Positions 6,500-15,700 of a stretch of 35,489 nt of DNA are shown in pieces (the stretch's first letter is position 1; every line of letters starts with the position of its first letter). Origin of the DNA: Chloroflexota bacterium. GTDB taxonomy: Bacteria; Chloroflexota; Anaerolineae; UBA3071. Under the pieces are notes generated by a model that did not search any database, was not told the DNA's origin, and saw only the letters and a list, made by a program, of their open reading frames with translations. Location: contig JACNHM010000291.1 in the NCBI GenBank assembly GCA_014383605.1, forward strand, positions 1-35,489, in the 5' to 3' direction. Both the position numbers and the translations under genes were made by a program.

Positions 6500-9490
6500 A
6501 TGAACAAACACAGGACAGTCAAGCTAAGCATCGTTCTCGTGACGGCGATGATGGCCTTCTTTTTTCTCCGAGCCTCGGCCGGACAGGCCGAAGGAGCAAG
6601 AGGCGTCCTGCGCCAGTTGACGGACCTGGTTGCGCCAAGGTTAGACCGCGCCAACCGCCAGTTGACGGGCGTGGCTGCGCCAGCGTCAGACCGCGCCCTG
6701 CCTGCGACGCCGCGTGTTGTCCCGCTGGCTGGCAATCACCTGGCGATGGCCAGCCTCGCCTCCGCCGGCCAGGTGGTCACGCAGACCTTCACGCTGCAGG
6801 CCGGCTGGAACACCATCTACCTGGAGGTTGAGCCAAGCAACTCCTCTCCCCTGGTTGGCGTCGGGTTGTTGTTCAGCGCAGGGTGGTCGTCCCAGCTCGA
6901 GAGCGATCTAGATGCGGGCAACCTGCCGGACGCCCTTCGACAGACGTTCGACAACAACGGGATCACACTCTCTGACCGCATCTCGGTGACCAAGCCAGAG
7001 GACGACTATTGGCTGATATCCGATGACGGGGAGATGATTTCGTACGCCGTTTTCAAAGAAGTCGAAAACGGAGAGAGCGTGCTCAAGGTGTACAGCGCTG
7101 CCCTTTACGAGCAGTCCACCATTGAGGCGGTCTTTGGCGCCCTGGCCTGCGATGCCTGCCTGGAGAGCGTCTGGAAGTGGAACGTGCCGCAGTCCACGAT
7201 GGATTACATCATTGATCCCGCCGAGGGACTGTGGGACGAGCCCGGCTGGAAGCGCTATTTCCCCGAGACGAGCCTGGGCCCGGACGACCTGTCGCGCGAG
7301 TTCCTGACCGACCTGCTGAGCCTGCACGCCAACACGGGCTACCTGGTGAAGCTGAAGGACGATGCCGGCGATGTGGAACTGACGGTGTCGGGTACGCCGG
7401 TGGCCCGCAACCACCTGTGGCTCAAAGGGTCGTACAACCTGGCCGGCTTCCCCATTGATCCCGATGCGCCCCCAACGGTAGGGACGTTCTTCCAGGCTCT
7501 GCAAAACGGCCCGTCGCCCATCACCGAGGTGCGTGCGCTGGGCAGCGACGGCCGCTGGGGTGTGTCACTCTCACCCGGTGATGTGCTGAATCACAGCCAG
7601 GCGTACCTGGTGTACTACGACGATCAGGACCCAGACGCGCCAGATGACTACACCGCACCGCTGAACATCGTGGACGGCGTCCTGGACGAACTGCAGTTCT
7701 CGCGTGGCTGGGGTGGGGGAAAGCAGTCCCTGACCATCGAGAATCTATCCTCCAGTGATGCAACGGTGACCGTGGCGCTCGTAGATGGGGCCAATGCTGC
7801 GGTGGCGCTTCGATATGTGGATGAAACGACCGACCCCGAGACCCAGGTGGATCTCAGGGCGAACATGGTCGAGATCACACTGGCCGCCGGCGACGCGGAG
7901 CGACTGGAATTCGTGGTGCTCTCCACTGAGCAGGCGGGCGATGGGGCGGCGCTTCTTCAGCTCTTCTCGGCCGATCTGGGGACGCGGTGGCTGATCCCGC
8001 TGTCGGCGGAGAGCGGCTCGCTGGCCGGGCTGTGGATCGGGGACGTGGTCGTCAACGACGTGAGCCAGGCCCGCCTGGGCGCTACCAACGTCGTGAGCGG
8101 CGCGCTGACCATCGAGCTGCGGCAGCGCGACGAATCGGGGATCCGCGGGGCGGCCGAGCTGACCGAGATCCCTTCGGGCGACACGGCGTCGGTGGCGATG
8201 ACGGTCACGTTGGCATTCCCAGAGCTAGAAGACACGGTAGTCCCGCAGGTGATCACGGGGACCGCGCCGTACATTAGCGGCTACGTATACGAAGACACGA
8301 ACCAGAACGGCCAGCCGGACGCGTCCGATGGGGCCTTCGAGGGCGTGACCGTGACGCTGGAGTCGGGCGCGGTGACGACCCATACGGTGACGGCTGATGA
8401 TGGATCCTACCTGTTCGAAGGGCTGGACCCGGATACCTATGCGCTGACACTCGATCAGCAGCCGCCAGCCGGCTACACCGACGACTTCGACGTGACGCCG
8501 CCGGTGGAGGAGATGGATGCGCCGGAGCCGGCTACCGAGCCCAACATCTGGCCGGTGGAGGTGACCGTTGATGATGACGGTGTCACGCGCATCGAGTACG
8601 ACGACGGGACGATAGACGATGATTTCCCGCGCTACGACGCCGAGGACAGTCGCGTCGAGCCCGAGTTGAACTTCGGTTATGTGACCACTTACGATGCCTC
8701 GCTGTGGACCGGCGTGTGCGCTGATCGCCTGGAGAAGCGGCGAGACCTCGACCCGGTGGTGAACGGCATCCTGGAGACAGAACTGAACAGCGCTGCGCTC
8801 AACCAGGGTTATGACGTTGACGACCAACTGCTGGGTGGCTCATCCCAGTACGTGATCTACGTTGAGGAACAGGGCGGCGCGGGCGAGGCCGGCCAGGGGA
8901 TCGCCTGCGGCGAGATCGTGGTCGGGGCGCCGACGCGGTTCGAGGACGGGCAAGGCAGTGACTTCACCTTCAGGCTTCTGCTCCGTGTAGACGAGAATGG
9001 CACCACGGAGTTGCTGCCCTACTATGAGGTGGAGGACGGCCCGAGGGTCAGTTCGGCGGCCCTCAGCATCGAGGGGGCGCTCGTCCGCAGCGGAACGGTG
9101 GACTTCGGGGATACGTCGGGCCTGCTCGACTTCTTCATCACCATTGATCCCCAGGACCCGCTGAACCCCTTCAAGCACAAGTACCAGCCGGATCACGACA
9201 ACCTGGACGTCAAGTTCAACGAGATTGATTTCGACGCCGTGGACCCGTACCTGTGGGAGGCCCCGGAGATCCGGCGACGCATCCAGTTGGAGCTGACCGA
9301 GCTGCCGCCGTATTCGGGTGAGGACGTGGAAGAGCTGGCCGCCGAGGTGGACTGGGGCGGCGCGACCTGGGGCGGCCTGTACAAAGAAGTGATCAAGGGC
9401 ATCCACAAGAACGACATCACGGTGAAAGGCTACTTCGTCATCCGCCATGCGCTGATGGCTGAGGAGTTGGAAGATCAGCCGTATGACTGA
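6500..9490 (+). CDS. Large secreted modular protein with Cna_B/SdrD-type domain
   Basis: The protein is 996 aa. A signal peptide (MNKHRTVKLSIVLVTAMMAFF...ASAGQAEG) is followed by a 15-aa tandem repeat (RQLTDLVAPRLDRAN / RQLTGVAAPASDRAL). A TFTLQAGWNTIYLEVEP module and further beta-rich modules come next. Residues about 590-680 form a Cna_B/SdrD-type prealbumin-like domain (ISGYVYEDTNQNGQPDASDG, then TADDGSYLFEGLDPDTY). The C-terminal module contains FTFRLLLRVDENG, NPFKHKYQPDHDNLD and GLYKEVIKGIHKNDITV, motifs I recall from large secreted proteins of Planctomycetota and Verrucomicrobiota. Its presumed first strand (AGLWIGDVVVNDVSQA) lies before the Cna_B domain, so that domain seems inserted within it. 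No enzyme motif is seen. Likely a surface or matrix component. Confidence 0.8.
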   Translation: MNKHRTVKLSIVLVTAMMAFFFLRASAGQAEGARGVLRQLTDLVAPRLDRANRQLTGVAAPASDRALPATPRVVPLAGNHLAMASLASAGQVVTQTFTLQAGWNTIYLEVEPSNSSPLVGVGLLFSAGWSSQLESDLDAGNLPDALRQTFDNNGITLSDRISVTKPEDDYWLISDDGEMISYAVFKEVENGESVLKVYSAALYEQSTIEAVFGALACDACLESVWKWNVPQSTMDYIIDPAEGLWDEPGWKRYFPETSLGPDDLSREFLTDLLSLHANTGYLVKLKDDAGDVELTVSGTPVARNHLWLKGSYNLAGFPIDPDAPPTVGTFFQALQNGPSPITEVRALGSDGRWGVSLSPGDVLNHSQAYLVYYDDQDPDAPDDYTAPLNIVDGVLDELQFSRGWGGGKQSLTIENLSSSDATVTVALVDGANAAVALRYVDETTDPETQVDLRANMVEITLAAGDAERLEFVVLSTEQAGDGAALLQLFSADLGTRWLIPLSAESGSLAGLWIGDVVVNDVSQARLGATNVVSGALTIELRQRDESGIRGAAELTEIPSGDTASVAMTVTLAFPELEDTVVPQVITGTAPYISGYVYEDTNQNGQPDASDGAFEGVTVTLESGAVTTHTVTADDGSYLFEGLDPDTYALTLDQQPPAGYTDDFDVTPPVEEMDAPEPATEPNIWPVEVTVDDDGVTRIEYDDGTIDDDFPRYDAEDSRVEPELNFGYVTTYDASLWTGVCADRLEKRRDLDPVVNGILETELNSAALNQGYDVDDQLLGGSSQYVIYVEEQGGAGEAGQGIACGEIVVGAPTRFEDGQGSDFTFRLLLRVDENGTTELLPYYEVEDGPRVSSAALSIEGALVRSGTVDFGDTSGLLDFFITIDPQDPLNPFKHKYQPDHDNLDVKFNEIDFDAVDPYLWEAPEIRRRIQLELTELPPYSGEDVEELAAEVDWGGATWGGLYKEVIKGIHKNDITVKGYFVIRHALMAEELEDQPYD
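6611..6700. repeat. 45-bp tandem repeat (two units) in the secreted protein N-terminus
   Basis: CGCCAGTTGACG starts both units (6611 and 6656), which also share TGCGCCA and AGACCGCGCC. The in-frame 45-bp period encodes two imperfect 15-residue copies just after the signal peptide. Confidence 0.65.
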
Positions 9491-9555
9491 GGTTGGAGGT
9501 TGGAGGTTGGAAGTTGGAGATTGGAGAGTGGTCAAGGTGAGGAATCTGCCACGAA

Positions 9556-9579
9556 CCCTTCGACTAGGCTCAGGACAAG
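9556..9579. mobile_element. 24-bp CTTCGAC-type interspersed element with an empty paralogous site
   Basis: The insert runs CCCTTCGACTAGG then CTCAGGACAAG. The duplicated region upstream of Giant 2 reads straight through CCACGAA|TTGCACGAATT (junction 22906/22907) without it. It therefore either entered copy 1 or left copy 2 precisely. Related elements sit inside two genes (106-127 and 1748-1795). Confidence 0.6.
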
Positions 9580-9682
9580 TTGCACGAATTAACACGAAAA
9601 ATAAGAATTAGTGAAAATTCGTGTAATTCGTGGCAAAGAATTGATCGCTGAGGTAAGATTCGTTTATTCGTTGTTCCATTCG

Positions 9683-9712
9683 TTGACAGCAACCAAACCT
9701 AATCGCTAAACA
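9683..9712 (+). promoter_or_regulatory. Candidate promoter of Giant 1
   Basis: TTGACA (9683-9688) is followed after 18 bp by TAAACA (9707-9712), a weak -10 box. The same arrangement is kept upstream of Giant 2. A GGAGG ribosome-binding site lies at 9733-9737, 8 bases before ATG 9746. Confidence 0.4.
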
Positions 9713-9745
9713 AATGCAACCACGAAAGCCACGGAGGATTTAAGC

Positions 9746-12700
9746 ATGAAGACTTCCAGGATTCTGAGGATTCGACATCTCGCGATGGTAGCGCTGACGC
9801 TGAGCTTGACGCTGGCGAGCGTCGGCAGCATGGCGCCGGCGGCGCTGGGCTACGATGATGGGCCGGGTGAGATGGCAGGGCCGGGCACGCCCGTGGCAGC
9901 GGCTAAGCTGCTGCCCGACGACGGGGATGGCGTGCCAAACTCCGTTTGGCCTCCCGCGATGCCCCCCCAGGTAACGGCGTCTGAGGAGGACGAGGTGCTA
10001 TCGCGCGCGTCACAAGCGCCGTGGGCCGCCAGAACAAGGATCGCGGGCAGCGGCACACAGACCGCGAATGGCGGACCACTTTGGGGTAACCCTGCCGGCG
10101 ACCAGGATGGCCGGTCTCGGATGGAAGCCGCTTCAACCGATAGCGTCATCACGGTCACCACCACCGCTGATGAATTTGGTTCAGGTGCGGGCTGTTCACT
10201 GCGCGAAGCGATCCAGGCGGCCAACACCGATACCGCCTTCGGGGGCTGCCCGGCCGGCAGTGGTGCGGACACTATCACCCTGCCTGCTGGCACCTACACA
10301 CTTACCATCGCTGGGGCCACCGAAGATGCCAACGCGACAGGTGACCTGGATATCCTCAGTGACCTCACCATCAACGGTGACGACACGGACACGACCATCA
10401 TTGACGCCCAAGGGCTAGACCGCGTGTTGCACGTTCATAGCGGCCAAACCGTTTCGGTAAACAATGTGACCATGACCGAAGGGCAGGCCCCCTCCCCTGA
10501 CGACGGTGGCGGTATCGAAAACTCCGGGGGCACGGTGACGCTCAACAACAGCACCATCATCAGCAACACCGCCGCATGGTGCGGCGGCGGCATCTACAAC
10601 AAGGGCACGGTGACGCTCAACAACAGCACCATCAGCAGCAACCACGCCAATGGCGGCGGCGGCGGCATCCACAACTACCCTGGGAGCACGGTGACGCTCA
10701 ATAACAGCACCATCAGCAACAACTCCGCCGACTGGCGCGGCGGAGGTATCTGGGTTACCCTCCGGGGTGACGTGACGATCACGAACAGCACTATCAGCGA
10801 CAACTCCACCGGAGGCAACGGTGGCGGCATCGAAAACTCCGACGGCACGTTGACGCTCAACAACAGCACGGTCAGCAACAACTCCGCCGAACGCAACGGC
10901 GGCGGCATCTATAACGAAAAGGGCACGGTGACGCTCGACCACAGCACCGTCATCAGCAACTCCGCCGAAGGCAGCGGCGGCGGCATCCACAACTACACGA
11001 GCTGCAGGCTGACGCTCACCAGCAGCAGCGTCAGCAACAACTCCGCCGAAGGCAGCGGCGGCGGCATCTACAGCTACGACTTCTGCTCGGTGGGCGTCAG
11101 CAACAGCAGTGTCAGTAACAACTCCGCCGGCTACCGCGGCGGAGGTATCTATAACAACGAGGGTGGCTCGCTGTCGGTCAAGAACAGCACCGTCAGCAAC
11201 AACGACGCCATTGACCTAGGCGGCGGCTTCTTCAACAAGAGTAGCTCGGCGGGCGTCAGCAACAGCACCCTCTCCGGCAACTCAGCCAGCTCCGGCGGCG
11301 GCATCTACGTAATGTCTGGCAATTTTGGGGTCAAGAGCACCATCATCGCCGGCAACGACGCCAGCGCCAACGATGACTGTGCCTTCTCGGTCACCTCCCA
11401 CGGCTACAACCTGGTGGGGGATGGCACGGGCTGCCCCCACGACGGCACCGGCGACCAGACAGTCGACCCCGCTGATGTTTTCGACACTGTGCTCTCGTCA
11501 CTGCAGGACAACGGCGGCCCCACCTTCACTCAGGCGCTGTTGGAAGGAAGCCCGGCCATTGATGCCGGCTTTTGCCTCGACCTCTACGACGACCCCGTAC
11601 TCACTGACCAGCGGGGCATGCCCCGGCACGGCGGCTGCGACACCGGGGCGTTTGAGACACCGCGTAGCCCGGACGAACTGGAGGTCACGACCACCGCCGA
11701 CGAATTTGGCGAGAACCGCAGCGCCTGTTCGCTGCGCGAAGCCGTGCAAGCGGCCAACACCGACATGGGTTTCGGCGGCTGCTTCCCCGGTGATGGCGCC
11801 GACACCATCATCCTGCCTGCTGCCACCTACACACTTACCATCGCCGGGGTCAACGAAGATGCCAATGCCACAGGTGACCTGGACATCCTCAGTGACCTCA
11901 CCATCAACGGTGACGACAGGGACACGACCATCATTGACGCCCAGGGGCTGGACCGCGTGTTGCACGTTCACAGTGACCAAGCCGTTTCGGTAGACAATGT
12001 GACCATCACCGGAGGGCAGACCCCCTCCGGTGACAACGGTGGCGGCATCGAAAACTCCGAGGGCACGGTGACGGTCACCAACAGCACCCTCAGCGACAAC
12101 TCCGCCGACAACGCCGGCGGCGGTATCAATAACGACCAGGGCGACGTGACCGTCGGCAACAGCACCCTCTCCGGGAACTCAGCCGTCTACGGCGGCGGCA
12201 TCGCGACCAGCGGCACGCTGACGGTCACCAACAGCACCGTCAGCGACAACTCCGCCGACAACAACGGCGGCGGTATCAATAACGACCAGGGCGACGTGAC
12301 CGTCGGCAACAGCACCCTCTCCGGGAACTCAGCCGTCTACGGCGGCGGCATCGCGACCAGCAGCACGCTGACGATCATCAACAGCACTATCTCCTCAAAT
12401 GACGCTGCACAGGGGGGTGGCGGTATCCACAGTGGTGGCGGGAACACGTCCATTCAGTTCACCACCATTGCGCTTAACACCGTCTCATCAGGTGGCGCCA
12501 ATGTCCAAAGCGACGGGGGGAGTGTCGAGCTATTCGCCACGATCATTGCTAATCCCCTGGATGGGCCCAACTGTGACGGTGACGGGCTGACGTCCGCTGC
12601 TAGCGGCTACAATCGGACTAGTGATTCCTCATGTGAGCTGCATGGTGCGGATGACCAGGAAAACGTCACTATTGAGTTAGGTCCCCTGGCCGATAATGGT

Positions 12701-15700
12701 GGACCGACGCTGACACACAGGCCCGCACCGAGCGAAACGGTGGTGGACATCATGCCCAGGAGCGTGTGTGAAAGCGCCTTTCAGAATCTCGGTCTAGACC
12801 CCAAGGACCAACGGGGCAAGGATAGGCCTGCCTGGGGCATTCGCCAGGAGGGGGTTACTGTTGTTGAAAGCGAGTGGAAGTGTGATGCGGGCGCCGTCGA
12901 GCTGGGGGCGGAGGAGCATTACGTCTGCGGCCCGCCACTGCTGAAGGGTTGGGATGGGGGGGAGCCTGACTTCGGAGAATTCGGTTTTCGCTGTGCACAT
13001 ACGACGGCGCACGACGCCCTCCAAAAAGCCCAAACAGGGGATATCATCATTATCTCGGGCGTGGTGACCGAAACCGTGACGGTGAGCAAGACCGTCACCA
13101 TCCGCGGGCCGGCCACCGAGGAATCCACGCCCGGCACCCACATGGGCATCGTCCAGGCGGCTCTGGATGAGCCAGATGGCGACGGGGCGCCCGGCAGTGT
13201 GTTTACCATCATCGCAGGGCCATCCGTCACCATTGAGCACCTGAACATCCGCCACGGGGATGCCAACCAGGGCGGTGGGATCAACAACGCTGGCGATCTG
13301 ACCCTGGAGGGCGTGACCATCTACGCCAGCCACGCCATCACCGGAGGCGCGGTCTACAACAGCGGCACGTTGATGGTCACCAACAGCACCATCGTCAGCA
13401 ACACCGCCAGCAGCGGGGCCGGCATCTACAGTGCCAGCACTGCGACGGTGATCCACGTGACGCTGGCGGATAACGACGGAAGCAGCATCCACAACGCTGG
13501 CACGGCAGGTTCGGTTGTTGTGAGTGGCACGATCCTCAGTGCGCCCGTTTCGGGAAGTCAGTGCACGGGTGATGTGACGTCCGAGGGTTTCAACCTGGTT
13601 CACGGTGCAAACTGCTTCTCGGACCAGGACTTACAAACCCCGCTCGAGAACAATGTCACCGGTGATCCCGTGCTCGGTCCCTTGCGCGACAATGGCGGCC
13701 CCACCCTCACGCGGGCCATCAGTGCCGACAGCGCGGCGGTAGAGGCCGGGCCGCTTGAGGCCGACTGTGCGGTCGAGACGGACCAGCGGGGCAAGGGGCG
13801 CCCCTTCGACGTCCCAGGTGGCGGCGGTGCCCGCTGCGACATCGGCGCGGTCGAGTACGGGTCGGATACGTTGACCGTCTGCGAGAAATGTGAAGCCGAT
13901 CCGGACAATGGGCGCTTCAACGACCTGCAGGAGGCTTTGGACCGCGCCATGGCCGGCGATACCGTGGCCATCGAGGCCGGCGCCTACACCGGCAACTTCA
14001 TTGCCTATAAGGACATGACGCTGCAGCACGCCGGCATAGACGTGGCCATGCTCAGCCAGGGTCAGTCGGTTGACGTCAGAGCCATCCTCCAGGCTTCGGA
14101 GCGCACCATCCGCGAACAGCACCACGTGCTGACCGAAACCCAGGCGTCAGGCCTCTCAGGCACGGTGCTGACAGTCCAGGCGTACTACCCGGTGACGTCA
14201 ACCGGCAGCATTGCGGTAACCGGCGATGTCACAGTGACGCTTACGGGCTTGACGATGCGCCACGGGCTGAGCCGGCAGGGCGGCGGCGTCTACAACGTGG
14301 GACACCTCCACGTCATCAGATCAACGATTTCCGAGAACGCGGCGGTGAACGAGTTGCAGGATGGCATCACAGTGACCGTAGAAGCCCAGGGCGGCGCGAT
14401 CTACAACCTCGGCCAATTGACGCTGGAGCGTAGCACCATCTCCGGCAACCGGTCGGAGTTCTACGGGGGAGCGATTTACACCGTGGGCTCAGATTCACAG
14501 GATGCGTCTGTAGATGTGGTTGCCAGCACGATCGCGAACAACAAGGCGGAAAAGCTCCCCCGGCAGCACGTCATCAACATCACGGATGCAGGGTTTGATC
14601 CGAGTGCACCAACGGTTGACTCTGGCGATGAGATCCAGTTCCAGGACCGCACGGCGGAGAAGCATTGGCTGGAGGTGCCGAAGGGGCAGGGCTGCACACC
14701 GGAGGGCCTGATCGAAGTGCCCCGGATGGGCGCAGGGCTATCGGAGCCACTCATCTGTACCGTGAGCCAGGGCCAGGTTATCGTCACCGTTAGGGACAGA
14801 GACAATCCAGCGCTCAGCATCCAGATTGAAGTCAATGCGCTCAGCTTCAAGCCGCAAGCCCACGCCATTTACGCGACTGGCAGGGGTGACGTTACTGTCG
14901 CCCGCTCGATTGTCGTCCATAGCGCCGGCTCTGGAGATAACTGTGAGGCACAGGGTCTGTACGCAAGCATCGGGTCAGGGAAATACAATCTGGTGAGCGA
15001 TTCAACCTGTAACTTGACGGATGATACGGATTTGCGGCCCGGGCAGGAAGGATACGGTGATGTCGAGTTGGGCCCTCTGCAGGATAACAATGCCATAGAT
15101 CATGAAGACAATCTGATCACGGGCTATACGTACAGCCATGCACTAAGACCTGGCAGCCCGGCCATTGACTATATCCCGCCCGATCCCGATGTCTGCGGCG
15201 CGGCAAGTCAACATACGATCAATATCGCGTCGGGGAATCTGGACCTGACTATCGAGGCCGGGGACATCGTGCAGTGGACTACCAATACGGTCTCCAGGAC
15301 CATAGCCTTGAACGACGGCGAGGCCAACGCCAACCTCGTGGCCGTGCCTGCGGGCGGGAGTTCGCGCGATGTGCAGCTCGCCGAGGTCGGCGACTACCCG
15401 TACCGTGTATACAAAAATGACAGCCGGGCAGAGATCGCCCACGGGACAATCGAAGTCCAGTCTCGGACGCGTGAGACGGACCAGCGCGGTACAACCCTGC
15501 CCCAGCGCGGCACGGGGGGAACGTACTACTGCGACGTCGGCGCCTACGAGTTCTCGCCCTGGGTCGTGGGCCAGCCGCTGCCGCGACCACCGGCCGCCAT
15601 CGGCGCCCAGGGTCCGCAGTGGGACGTGGCTGAAGAGCAGTCGTATCATGCCTGGAGTTCCGCGACGGCGCTGGACTACGCGCTGCGGCCATCGCCCTTG

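Larger units (their letters stand above)
9490..9745. repeat. Intergenic region, copy 1: heptamer tract, interspersed insert and giant-gene leader
   Basis: The gap upstream of Giant 1 contains six consecutive heptamers of the AGGTTGG/AGATTGG type (9490-9531, starting at the previous stop codon), then GCCACGAA interrupted by a 24-bp CCCTTCGAC...GGACAAG insert (9556-9579), the right arm of a palindrome (AATTCGTGTAATTCGTGGC, 9616-9634), three ATTCGTT units and a TTGACA box. The region is nearly identical to 22841-23072 except for the insert. A common duplication of leader plus gene explains it. Confidence 0.85.

Noticed and set aside
14560..15460. Copper-binding plastocyanin domains
   Set aside because: The fold-like openings are present but the Cys-His-Met ligand set is missing in both domains and in both giants.
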